Shown here piece after piece: positions 9,281 to 18,869 of a stretch of 64,000 nt of DNA. Numbering within the stretch: position 1 is the first letter of the stretch; each line of letters starts with the position of its first letter. The position numbers and the translations under genes are program-made. Below the pieces are notes generated by a model. That model was not told where the DNA came from. It did not search any database and saw nothing but the letters and a program-made list of their open reading frames with translations. The stretch is from Streptomyces iranensis (GTDB lineage Bacteria > Actinomycetota > Actinomycetes > Streptomycetales > Streptomycetaceae): NCBI RefSeq assembly GCF_017874715.1, contig NZ_JAGGLR010000021.1, positions 1-64,000 of the forward strand. Direction: 5' to 3'.

Positions 9281-9704
9281 GCCGTGGCGTGGCAGATGCC
9301 ACGGGCATGGGCCACGGGGCGCCCGAGGGCCGCGGAAGCGCCTGAGAGCGTCTGAGGAGCGGTGTGAGGCCGTGCGGACGGGCCGTGCGGGACCCTTTGC
9401 CGGAGGCCGCCGTACGGGGGACGTGAGAGCCCCCGGGGAGCCATCGGGGAGAGATCCCTCACGGCCCGTCGGCGGGTCGGCGCACAAGACGCGTTAAAAT
9501 CGCAGCTGACCAGCGAGGAACGGGCTCCTCGCGGGTTCTGCCTCGTGGCACGTCGTGTGGGCGACGTACCGTATGGCCACAGAAGCAGGTACCGTTGAAG
9601 CCCTACGGACCGGTCTCTCTTTTGAGAGTCCGCTCCGATTTATGAACGTGAACGCGTGTCAAGACTCTGGGGCCGTCGAGCCCCGTCGTTGAGGGGGTCG
9701 AGCC
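9281..9704. promoter_or_regulatory. Leader/promoter region of the DUF3073 gene (424 bases)
   Basis: No gene is seen. Just after the vdh stop there is a weak hairpin CGTGGC-AGAT-GCCACG (9288-9303). A TTAAAAT at about 9494-9500 is a plausible -10. It is followed by a hairpin GCGAGGA-ACGGGC-TCCTCGC (9513-9532), so the DUF3073 mRNA may carry a structured leader of up to about 200 bases. No known riboswitch is recognised. Confidence 0.35.
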
Positions 9705-9959
9705 ATGGGGCGCGGCCGGGCCAAGGCCAAGCAGACGAAGGTCGCCCGCCAGCTGAAGTACAACAGCGGTGGGACGGATCTCTCACGCCTGGCCGAGGAG
9801 CTGGGCGCATCGCCAACGAGTCAGCCGCCGAATGGCGAGCCGTTCGAGGACGATGAGCTGGACGACGACCCGTACGCACAGTACGCGGATCTGTACAACG
9901 ACGATGAGGACGAGGACGACGAACAGTCCGATCCGTCCCCGCAGCGTCGCCGCGCCTGA
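9705..9959 (+). CDS. DUF3073 family protein
   Basis: An 84-residue protein with the hallmark N-terminus 'MGRGRAKAKQTKVARQLKY' and then a highly acidic tail (many Asp/Glu, about residues 48-75). It starts at ATG 9705 with GAGGGGG eight bases upstream. DUF3073 proteins are widespread in actinobacteria and uncharacterised. The basic head and acidic tail suggest nucleic-acid or ribosome contact, but this is inference. It is convergent with purM. Confidence 0.9.
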   Translation: MGRGRAKAKQTKVARQLKYNSGGTDLSRLAEELGASPTSQPPNGEPFEDDELDDDPYAQYADLYNDDEDEDDEQSDPSPQRRRA

Positions 9960-10063
9960 ACCACCCGTTCCAGGCGCTCGGCTTATCGCCGCACACCTCC
10001 ACCGGTCCGGGGTACCCGCCTCGGACCGGCTTCTGTGCTGTCCGCACACACGGCGCGGCCGTC

Positions 10064-11131
10064 TCAGCCCGCATGGTCACCGGTCAGCGTCACCGCTTCC
10101 GCTTCCCCGGCCGTGCGCTCGGTGATCTCACCGCTGACCCAGGCCTCGACACCGCGGTCGGCGAGCGTGGTGAGCGCCACATCCACGGAGTCGGCCGGGA
10201 CCACCGCCATCATGCCGACGCCCATGTTGAGGGTCTTCTCCAGCTCCAGGCGCTCGACCGAGCCGGCCTCGCCGACCAGCTGGAAGATCGCTCCGGGGGT
10301 CCAGGTCGAGCGGTCCACGACCGCGCGCAGCCCCTCGGGGATGACCCGCGCGAGGTTGTTGGCGAGCCCGCCGCCGGTGATGTGCGAGAAGGCGTGCACC
10401 TCGGTGGTGCGGGTGAGGGCCAGGCAGTCCAGCGAGTAGATCCGGGTGGGCTCCAGCAGCTCCTCCCCCAGTGTCCGGCCGAGCTCCGGCACCTCGCGGT
10501 CCAGCGCCCAGCCGGCCCGGTCGAAGAGCACATGGCGGACGAGTGAGTACCCGTTCGAGTGAAGTCCGGACGATGCCATGGCGATCACCGCATCACCCGT
10601 TCGGATACGATCCGCGCCCAGCACCCGATCGGCCTCGACCACGCCCGTACCGGCCCCGGCGACATCGAAGTCATCGGCGCCCAGCAGCCCCGGGTGCTCG
10701 GCGGTCTCGCCGCCCACCAGGGCGCAGCCGGCCAGGGTGCAGCCCTCGGCGATGCCCTTGACGATGGCGGCGACGCGCTCCGGGTAGACCTTGCCGACGC
10801 AGATGTAGTCGGTCATGAACAGCGGCTCGGCACCGCAGACCACCAGGTCGTCCACGACCATGCCGACCAGGTCGCGGCCGATGGTGTCGTACACGCCCAT
10901 CCGCCGGGCGATGTCCACCTTGGTGCCGACCCCGTCAGTGGCGGACGCGAGCAGCGGACGCTGGTAGCGGGCCAGGGCGGAGGCGTCGAAGAGCCCGGCG
11001 AAACCGCCGAGGCCGCCCACGACCTCGGGCCGGCTCGCCTTCTTGACCCACTCCTTCATGAGCTCGACGGCGCGGTCGCCCGCCTCGATGTCGACGCCCG
11101 CGGCGGCGTAGGTGGACCCGGACTCGGACAT
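10064..11131 (-). CDS. purM: Phosphoribosylformylglycinamidine cyclo-ligase (AIR synthetase)
   Basis: 355 residues, the normal PurM length. It catalyses ATP-dependent closure of FGAM to AIR, step five of purine synthesis. Family stretches include 'YAAAGVDIEAGDRAVELMK' at the N-terminus, 'GVGTKVDIA' near residue 66, 'LVGGETAEHPG' and 'HITGGGLANNLARV'. It starts MSESGSTYAAAG. It lies 48 bases downstream of purF in the same direction, so the two are likely co-transcribed. The downstream neighbour DUF3073 converges on it. Confidence 0.96.
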   Translation of the reverse strand: MSESGSTYAAAGVDIEAGDRAVELMKEWVKKASRPEVVGGLGGFAGLFDASALARYQRPLLASATDGVGTKVDIARRMGVYDTIGRDLVGMVVDDLVVCGAEPLFMTDYICVGKVYPERVAAIVKGIAEGCTLAGCALVGGETAEHPGLLGADDFDVAGAGTGVVEADRVLGADRIRTGDAVIAMASSGLHSNGYSLVRHVLFDRAGWALDREVPELGRTLGEELLEPTRIYSLDCLALTRTTEVHAFSHITGGGLANNLARVIPEGLRAVVDRSTWTPGAIFQLVGEAGSVERLELEKTLNMGVGMMAVVPADSVDVALTTLADRGVEAWVSGEITERTAGEAEAVTLTGDHAG

Positions 11132-11179
11132 GACGTTGAGATCTTTCGTATCGGGGATGACGGGCAGGCGGCGCTCGGC

Positions 11180-12739
11180 TCAGGGACGGCGCAGGGCGTC
11201 GGCGCCGCCGACACCGGCGGTCAGCGTCGTCACACCGTCGGCGTCACCGCTGCTCGGGACCTGGGTCTCGGACTCCAGGAGGTGCTTGCCCAGCAGCTCC
11301 GGATCCGGCAAGTCCATCGGGTACTCACCGTCGAAGCAGGCACGGCACAGATTCGGCTTGGCGATCGTGGTCGCCTCGATCATGCCGTCGGTGGAGATGT
11401 ACGACAGCGAGTCGGCGCCCAGCGACTTGCCGATCTCCTCGACCGAGAGACCGTTGGCGATCAGCTCGGCGCGGGTGGCGAAATCTATGCCGAAGAAGCA
11501 CGGCCACTTGATCGGCGGGGACGAGATCCGGATGTGGACCTCGGCGGCCCCGGCCTCGCGGAGCATTCGCACCAGGGCGCGCTGGGTGTTGCCGCGGACG
11601 ATCGAGTCGTCGACGACCACCAGGCGCTTGCCCCGGATGACCTCCTTGAGGGGGTTCAGCTTGAGCCGGATGCCGAGCTGCCGGATGGTCTGCGAGGGCT
11701 GGATGAAGGTCCGGCCCACATAGCTGTTCTTGACCAGCCCGGAGCCGTACGGAATCCCGCTGGCCTCGGCGTAGCCGACGGCGGCCGGGGTGCCGGACTC
11801 GGGCGTCGCTATGACCAGGTCGGCCTCGGCCGGGGCCTCCTTGGCCAGCCGGCGGCCCATCTCGACCCGGGAGAGGTACACGTTCCGCCCGGCGATGTCG
11901 GTGTCGGGGCGGGCCAGGTACACGTACTCGAAGACACAGCCCTTGGGCCGGGCCTCGGCGAAGATGGTGGAGCGCAGCCCGTTCTCGTCGATGGCGACCA
12001 TCTCGCCGGGCTCGATCTCACGGATGAAGGACGCGCCCACGATGTCCAGGGCGGCGGTCTCGGAGGCCACCACCCAGCCGCGCTCGAGGCGGCCGAGGAC
12101 CAGCGGGCGGATGCCCTGGGGGTCGCGCGCCGCGTACAGCGTGTGCTCGTCCATGTAGACGAGGCTGAAGGCGCCCATGACCTTGGGCAGCACGATGGGG
12201 GCCGCCTGCTCGACGGTGAGCGGCTTGCCGTCGTCGTCCACCTGGCCCGCGAGCAGGGCGGTGACCAGGTCGGTGTCGTTGGTGGCCGCCACCTGGGTGG
12301 CCCGGCCGCCGTCGCGGGGCAGGGCCGCGACCAGCTCCGCCAGCTCGGCGGTGTTGACCAGGTTCCCGTTGTGACCCAGCGCGATCGAGCCGTGGGCGGT
12401 GGCCCGGAACGTCGGCTGCGCGTTCTCCCACACCGAGGCTCCGGTGGTGGAGTAGCGGGCGTGACCGACCGCGATATGGCCCGTCAGGGAGCCGAGGGAG
12501 GTCTCGTCGAAGACCTGTGAGACCAGGCCCATGTCCTTGAAGACGAGAATCTGGGAGCCGTTGCTCACTGCGATGCCCGCGGACTCCTGTCCACGGTGCT
12601 GCAGCGCGTACAGCCCGAAATAGGTGAGTTTGGCGACCTCTTCTCCCGGTGCCCAGACTCCGAAGACGCCACAAGCGTCCTGGGGGCCCTTCTCACCGGG
12701 GAGCAGGTCGTGGCTGAGTCGTCCGTCACCACGTGGCAC
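11180..12739 (-). CDS. purF: Amidophosphoribosyltransferase
   Basis: 519 residues from a GTG start. It catalyses the first committed purine step, transfer of glutamine amide nitrogen to PRPP. A 22-residue propeptide precedes the nucleophile Cys23 in 'DACGVFGVW', which is exposed by self-cleavage in this class. The glutaminase domain has 'HRGQESAGIA'. The PRTase domain has 'VVVDDSIVRGNT', the PRPP loop. Cysteines in 'KGCVFEY', 'KWPCFFG' and 'LCRACFDG' match the Bacillus-type enzyme that carries an oxygen-labile 4Fe-4S cluster. It is upstream of purM. Confidence 0.96.
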   Translation of the reverse strand: MPRGDGRLSHDLLPGEKGPQDACGVFGVWAPGEEVAKLTYFGLYALQHRGQESAGIAVSNGSQILVFKDMGLVSQVFDETSLGSLTGHIAVGHARYSTTGASVWENAQPTFRATAHGSIALGHNGNLVNTAELAELVAALPRDGGRATQVAATNDTDLVTALLAGQVDDDGKPLTVEQAAPIVLPKVMGAFSLVYMDEHTLYAARDPQGIRPLVLGRLERGWVVASETAALDIVGASFIREIEPGEMVAIDENGLRSTIFAEARPKGCVFEYVYLARPDTDIAGRNVYLSRVEMGRRLAKEAPAEADLVIATPESGTPAAVGYAEASGIPYGSGLVKNSYVGRTFIQPSQTIRQLGIRLKLNPLKEVIRGKRLVVVDDSIVRGNTQRALVRMLREAGAAEVHIRISSPPIKWPCFFGIDFATRAELIANGLSVEEIGKSLGADSLSYISTDGMIEATTIAKPNLCRACFDGEYPMDLPDPELLGKHLLESETQVPSSGDADGVTTLTAGVGGADALRRP

Positions 12740-12906
12740 GTCATCGAGTCTAGGCCAGTTCGGCGGTGCCTCCGAACGAGGGACCCGTCAGGAGGGCGTA
12801 AGTCACATTCTCCGCACCCGCTCCGGACCCCCGGGACCCGCGCCCGACCTGCGCACGGCCGGGGGTGAAGGTGCCCGTCCGAGGCGAGGATCACATCTCG
12901 GGCCGG

Positions 12907-13695
12907 TCAGCCGAGCACGGGGAGGTGGGCGGAGAGGTCGGCGCGGTCGCCGCTCGCGGTCAGCGGCCCGGACTCCAGGGCCTCGGCCCAGGTCAGACGG
13001 CCCGTGGCGAGGCGGATCCAGGTCGGCGGATCGGTCTCGACGACGTTCGGCGGAGTGCCGCGGGTGTGCCGGGGGCCCTCGACGCACTGGATCACGGCGA
13101 ACGGCGGGATGCGGACCTCGACCGAGCCGCCGGGCGCCTTCGCCGCGAGGGCGTCGGCGAGCACGCGGGTGGCGGTGGCCAGCGCCTGGCGGTCGTGCTC
13201 CACGGGGACGCCGGTGGCGGCCGCCAGATCGTCGGCGTGGACCACGAGCTCCACACAGCGGGTGACCAGGTAGTCGTCCAGCCGCATCGCCCCGACGCGG
13301 GCGGCCAGCAGCCGGTCGGCGGGCGCGACGGCGGCCACCTCGGCGAACCGTGCCTCGGCGCGCTCCAGCGGCTCGCCCGGTTTCGCGTCCGCCGCGAGAG
13401 CGCGGGTGTCGTCGTCGATCGCCCCCGAGTGCCTGGCCACCGCCGAGGCCCAGCCGGTGACGGTGACCTCGCGCGCGGGCGGCGCGGGCCGCTCCAGGAG
13501 GCGTACGACAGAGGTCACGGCCATCGCCAGATGCGCGATCAGCTCCCGGACCGTCCAGTCGCCGAGCCGGGTGGGGGCGTCCAGGGCGGTCCCGTCCAGC
13601 CCCTCGGCCGCCTTCCGCACCTGCCGGAGCTGCGCGATCACGGCGGCCCGGGTCTTGGCGGGGTCATAGCTGCGGGCACGGGCACGGGGCGGCAT
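12907..13695 (-). CDS. Sterol-carrier/maleylpyruvate isomerase-like protein
   Basis: 262 residues from ATG 13695 (MPPRARARSYDP). The N-terminal half is a four-helix DinB/mycothiol-dependent isomerase-like domain with 'LGDWTVRELIAHLAM' and later 'DDYLVTRCVELVVHADDL'. The C-terminal portion, with 'PTWIRLATGRLTWAEAL', matches the SCP2-like sterol-carrier family. Relatives next to purF are common in Streptomyces. The substrate is unknown, so the enzymatic role is only family-level. It is divergent from the SnoaL-like gene. Confidence 0.8.
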   Translation of the reverse strand: MPPRARARSYDPAKTRAAVIAQLRQVRKAAEGLDGTALDAPTRLGDWTVRELIAHLAMAVTSVVRLLERPAPPAREVTVTGWASAVARHSGAIDDDTRALAADAKPGEPLERAEARFAEVAAVAPADRLLAARVGAMRLDDYLVTRCVELVVHADDLAAATGVPVEHDRQALATATRVLADALAAKAPGGSVEVRIPPFAVIQCVEGPRHTRGTPPNVVETDPPTWIRLATGRLTWAEALESGPLTASGDRADLSAHLPVLG

Positions 13696-13782
13696 GGCGC
13701 CGAGCCTATCGACAGCCCCGTGGGGTGGGCGGAGGATGGATGGAAGGGGATAGAGAGGTATCAATCAGGACGAAAGGTGTGA

Positions 13783-14187
13783 ATGACCATGGGCGAGCAC
13801 CCCGATGCCGCCGTGGTGCGCCGCGCATGCACCGCGTTCCAGCAGGGCGACCTGGACACCCTCTCCACGCTGCTGACGGCGGACGTCATGCAGCATGTGC
13901 CCGGTGACAACATGATCTCCGGACACCACAAGGGCCGGGACGCGTGTATGCGGCTGTACCGCACCGAGTTCGAGGAGACCGGTGGCACGATGCGGGTCGA
14001 TCTGGAATCGGTGATGCCCGACGGGCGCGGTCATGTGATCTCCGGCCACCACGTCCGCGCCGAGCGCGGCAACCGCACGCTGGACATGAAGACCGGGCTG
14101 TTCTTCACCATCGTCGGCGGGAAGGTCAGCGACATCGACCAGTGCGTCGAGGACATCGACGCCGCCAACGCCTTCTGGGGGAAGTGA
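13783..14187 (+). CDS. SnoaL/NTF2-like fold protein
   Basis: 134 residues. A single alpha+beta cone domain: 'RRACTAFQQGDLDTLSTLL', then 'DVMQHVPGDN', 'GHHKGRDA', and the closing strand 'KVSDIDQCVEDIDAANAFW'. This matches nuclear-transport-factor-2/SnoaL-like ketosteroid isomerase relatives. The pocket holds several histidines, but no reaction can be named. ATG 13783 has a GAAAGG site; a second ATG lies two codons later. It stands alone between a divergent SCP2-like gene and convergent purL. Confidence 0.85.
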   Translation: MTMGEHPDAAVVRRACTAFQQGDLDTLSTLLTADVMQHVPGDNMISGHHKGRDACMRLYRTEFEETGGTMRVDLESVMPDGRGHVISGHHVRAERGNRTLDMKTGLFFTIVGGKVSDIDQCVEDIDAANAFWGK

Positions 14188-14214
14188 GCCCCACGAGGCC
14201 CGAGCCGGAACAGA

Positions 14215-14256
14215 CCGTACGGCCCGCTCCCTGACGCCAGGGGGCGGGCCGTACGG
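14215..14256. terminator. Bidirectional terminator between the SnoaL-like gene and purL
   Basis: A long, nearly perfect hairpin. CCGTACGGCCCGC at 14215 pairs with GCGGGCCGTACGG ending at 14256, with inner TCCCTG/CAGGG pairing. It lies between two convergent genes and can serve both strands. Confidence 0.85.
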
Positions 14257-14277
14257 CATGCGTTCTCAGGCCAGTCC

Positions 14278-16547
<2,270 letters not shown>

Positions 16548-16551
<4 letters not shown>

Positions 16552-17228
16552 GCGCTGACCAGCCTCTTGAGGATCGAGGTGAAGAATCCGAGACCGTCGG
16601 TGCGACCGGTGCCGATCAGCGGTTCGACGGCGTGCTCGGGGTGGGGCATGAGGCCGACGACATTGCCCGCCGCATTGCAGATACCGGCGATGTCGCGGAG
16701 CGAGCCGTTGGGGTTGAGCTCCTGATAGCGGAAGACGACGCGTCCCTCGGCCTCGAGTTCATCGAGGACGCGCTCATCGGCGACATAGCGGCCGTCGATG
16801 TTCTTCAGCGGGATGTTGATCTCCTGACCCCGCTCATAGGAGCGCGTCCAGGCCGTCTCAGCGTTTTCCACTCGCAACTTCTGATCACGGCAGATGAAGT
16901 GCAGATGGTTGTTCCGCAGCATCGCACCGGGCAGGAGATGGGTCTCGGTGAGTACCTGGAAGCCATTGCAGATGCCAAGCACCGGCATACCGGCCTTCGC
17001 CTGGTCGATCACCGAGTCCATTACCGGGGAGAAGCGGGAGATCGCTCCGGCCCGCAGATAGTCGCCATAGGAGAAGCCGCCCGGCAGGATCACCGCGTCG
17101 ACCTGCTTGAGGTCCTTGTCGCGGTGCCACAGCGGTACGGCTTCCAGCCCGGCGGCGCGGACCGCGCGCTGGGTGTCGCGGTCGTCGAGCGTGCCGGGGA
17201 AGGTGATGACTCCGACGCGTGCGGTCAC
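16548..17228 (-). CDS. purQ: FGAM synthase I, glutaminase subunit
   Basis: 226 residues from a GTG start. A class I glutamine amidotransferase that supplies ammonia to PurL. Visible are 'LPGGFSYGDYLRAG', the nucleophile cysteine in 'LGICNGFQ' (near residue 86), and the His/Glu pair in 'MPHPEHAVEPL' near residue 200. It overlaps purS upstream and purL downstream by four bases each, forming a tightly coupled purS-purQ-purL operon. Confidence 0.97.
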
Positions 17229-17509
17229 GACTCCGCCTTCACGGCAGTGGCGTCGGCACCCTCGCCGACCTCGACCTTCACGGAAAAGTCCTCGATCACG
17301 GTGTTCGCCAGAAAAGTCTCGGCGATCTGGTGGATACGGGCGAGGGCGGCGTCATCGACCGGGCCCTCCACCTCGAGTTCAAAGCGCTTGCCCTGACGGA
17401 CGTCGGCGATCCCCTCGAAACCGAGGCGGGGCAGTGCTCGCTGCACCGCCTGGCCCTGGGGGTCGAGGATCTCCGGCTTGAGCATGACGTCGACTACGAC
17501 GCGTGCCAC
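17225..17509 (-). CDS. purS: FGAM synthase subunit PurS
   Basis: 94 residues when started at the GTG at 17509, giving 'MARVVVDVMLKPEILDPQGQ', the canonical PurS start, with GGGAG five bases upstream. The open frame continues to 17605 but without homology. PurS is a small dimeric subunit that assembles PurL and PurQ and helps ammonia channelling. It is the first gene of the operon and its GTGA stop overlaps purQ. It is divergent from lsr2. Confidence 0.95.
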   Translation of the reverse strand: MARVVVDVMLKPEILDPQGQAVQRALPRLGFEGIADVRQGKRFELEVEGPVDDAALARIHQIAETFLANTVIEDFSVKVEVGEGADATAVKAES

Positions 17510-17811
17510 TGGCACTCCCGGTGGTGTGGTGCTGGTGCGTAAGGCGGTGCCCAAGCGTACCCCGGGCAAAAATCTACGCGAGTAGATATGCAAGGGTTCG
17601 GTCACGTTTAAGCATCGTCGGTGGCGACTGACGGGGAAAGGTCGGGGAAAAACGCATGGTCCCGATCGCGGCGTGACACGCGGATGGAATTACTGGGGTT
17701 CACAATGCAATGCCAGTCACTGTACAAATGAAAAAGCATTGTTGGACACAACTGGACAGCTGACATCTTTGCACGTCAACGCAACGATGCAGCCCGAAAG
17801 GACCGATATCC
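17510..17811. promoter_or_regulatory. Divergent purS/lsr2 promoter region
   Basis: 302 bases without a gene. The lsr2-proximal half (about 17690-17790) is clearly more AT-rich than the genome. It contains an inverted repeat ACAATGC (17702-17708) / GCATTGT (17736-17742) enclosing 'tgtacaaatgaaaaa'. Lsr2 prefers AT-rich DNA, so autoregulation is plausible; this is inference. On the purS side 'aaaaatctacgcgagtagatatg' includes a CTACGCGAGTAG dyad. Confidence 0.45.
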
Positions 17812-18129
17812 GTGGCGCAGCGCGTAGTAGTCACGCTCTCCGACGACCTCGAAGGAGGCGAAGCGGAAGAGACGGTCACGTTCGGACTCGACGGCAGGTT
17901 GTACGAGATCGACCTCAGCTCTGCCAATGCGTCGAAACTGCGCGACGCTCTCGCACCGTACGTGGAGGCCGGCCGCAAGCGGGCCCGCTCGGGCAAGACA
18001 TACCGCCGCACCGCCGTCGCCCCGGACCCGGCCGCGGTGCGCGCCTGGGCCCGGTCGAACGGCATGGAGGTGCCTCCGCGCGGCCGGATCCCCAAGAAGG
18101 TCTACGAAGCCTTCGACGAGTCGGCCTGA
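17812..18129 (+). CDS. lsr2: Lsr2 nucleoid-associated xenogeneic silencer
   Basis: 105 residues from a GTG start (AAAGGA upstream). The N-terminal dimerisation domain begins 'MAQRVVVTLSDDLEGGEAEETV' in spirit and includes 'VTFGLDGRLYEIDLS'. The C-terminal DNA-binding domain has 'IPKKVYEAF' and the AT-hook-like 'PPRGRIP' (near residue 90), where the RGR inserts into the minor groove of AT-rich DNA. Lsr2 silences foreign and specialised-metabolite genes in Streptomyces. It is followed by a tRNA-Gly cluster. Confidence 0.96.
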   Translation: MAQRVVVTLSDDLEGGEAEETVTFGLDGRLYEIDLSSANASKLRDALAPYVEAGRKRARSGKTYRRTAVAPDPAAVRAWARSNGMEVPPRGRIPKKVYEAFDESA

Positions 18130-18177
18130 GGCACCCGTTCGGCCTGGGGCACCCCCGTTCAGCCGAGTTGCACACCA

Positions 18178-18208
18178 CCCCGGGTGATCCGCTAAAGTCT
18201 GGAGCACG
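18178..18208 (+). promoter_or_regulatory. Candidate promoter of tRNA-Gly(UCC)
   Basis: A -35-like TTGCAC (18178-18183) and a -10-like TAAAGT (18203-18208) with a 19-base spacer. Transcription would begin about 40 bases before the tRNA. The spacing is one or two bases longer than ideal. Confidence 0.4.
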
Positions 18209-18253
18209 CCGAGGGGCGAGGCCGAAAGGCCGAGACCCCGAGGAAGACACCAT

Positions 18254-18325
18254 GCGGGTGTAGCTCAGTAGTAGAGCGCCCCCTTTCCAAGGGGGAGGCG
18301 CAGTGTGCGATCCCTGTCACCCGCT
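18254..18325 (+). tRNA. Unusual tRNA-Gly (anticodon TCC) lacking G18 and the T-Psi-C sequence
   Basis: 72 bases. The acceptor GCGGGTG pairs with CACCCGC, with discriminator T. The D stem GCTC/GAGC and the anticodon stem CCCCC/GGGGG are perfect, and the loop TTTCCAA gives anticodon TCC. The D loop is AGTAGTA, so position 18 is A where G is normal. The T loop reads TGCGATC, so 53-56 are G-T-G-C in place of G-T-T-C and Psi55 is lost. The T stem (CAGTG against CCTGT) has about three mismatches, or five pairs with a bulged T. Staphylococcal cell-wall tRNA-Gly species have the same kind of changes. It may be a cell-wall tRNA, a divergent GGA decoder or a degenerating gene. Confidence 0.75.
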
Positions 18326-18406
18326 CTCATCGCCTATCGGCCTCCTGTTGATGAGGATCCGGTAGAGTGATGCGCGCGCCGATCGGTGAAGGCCGGTCGG
18401 AGGCAT

Positions 18407-18479
18407 GCGGACGTGGCTCAGTTGGTAGAGCATCACCTTGCCAAGGTGAGGGTCGCGAGTTCGAATCTCGTCGTCCGCT
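18407..18479 (+). tRNA. tRNA-Gly (anticodon GCC), copy 1
   Basis: 73 bases. The acceptor GCGGACG pairs with CGTCCGC, discriminator T. The anticodon stem TCACC/GGTGA closes loop TTGCCAA, anticodon GCC. The D loop has the normal GG (AGTTGGTA) and the T loop the normal TTCGAAT. It is therefore a canonical elongator, in contrast to its neighbour at 18254. Confidence 0.95.
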
Positions 18480-18486
18480 CCAGATC

Positions 18487-18517
18487 TGCGGCGCCGGTCG
18501 AATCGACCGGCGCCGCA
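18487..18517 (+). terminator. Hairpin after tRNA-Gly(GCC) copy 1
   Basis: A perfect inverted repeat, TGCGGCGCCGGTCGA (18487-18501) and TCGACCGGCGCCGCA (18503-18517), with a tiny loop, starting seven bases after the tRNA and followed by GTTTTCGG. It is a likely terminator. Confidence 0.8.
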
Positions 18518-18723
18518 GGCGTTTTCGGACGCGTGCCGCCGCAACGGGCCCATGCTGCCGGAGCCGACGGCGGCGGACGGCGCCTCCGTCGCGGAGAGGC
18601 TCCGAGCGGCTTCACCGCCGCCCGGAGCGGCGCCCGGAGCGGGCTCGACGCTCGGGGTGGTAGTTCACCGGTCGAGGGTTTGGTTATAGTAGAGGCGCGC
18701 CGAACCGGAAAAGTCCGGCGCAG

Positions 18724-18796
18724 GCGGACGTAGCTCAGTTGGTAGAGCGCAACCTTGCCAAGGTTGAGGTCGCGAGTTCGAGCCTCGTCGTCCGCT
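18724..18796 (+). tRNA. tRNA-Gly (anticodon GCC), copy 2
   Basis: 73 bases. The acceptor GCGGACG pairs with CGTCCGC, discriminator T. The anticodon stem CAACC/GGTTG closes loop TTGCCAA, anticodon GCC. D loop AGTTGGTA and T loop TTCGAGC are canonical. It differs from copy 1 mainly in the anticodon stem. A TATAGT about 35 bases upstream (near 18683) is a likely -10, so it may have its own promoter. The 244 bases between the copies hold no gene. Confidence 0.95.
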
Positions 18797-18805
18797 CAGG
18801 GAACG

Positions 18806-18837
18806 CAAGGGCCCCGGCCGATCGGCCGGGGCCCTTG
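18806..18837. terminator. Bidirectional terminator between tRNA-Gly and purC
   Basis: A perfect 16-bp inverted repeat, CAAGGGCCCCGGCCGA (18806-18821) and TCGGCCGGGGCCCTTG (18822-18837), with no extra loop bases. It lies between the tRNA and the 3' end of convergent purC. Confidence 0.85.
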
Positions 18838-18869
18838 GTCGTTCTCCGCCCTGTTCCCGGTTGTCCGGG

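Noticed and set aside
9505..9704. Known riboswitch upstream of the DUF3073 gene
   Set aside because: A hairpin is present, but I find no conserved core of any riboswitch family I know.
10559..12520. Long plus-strand frame across purM and purF
   Set aside because: It is an antisense shadow of the conserved purine genes, with no homology or start site.
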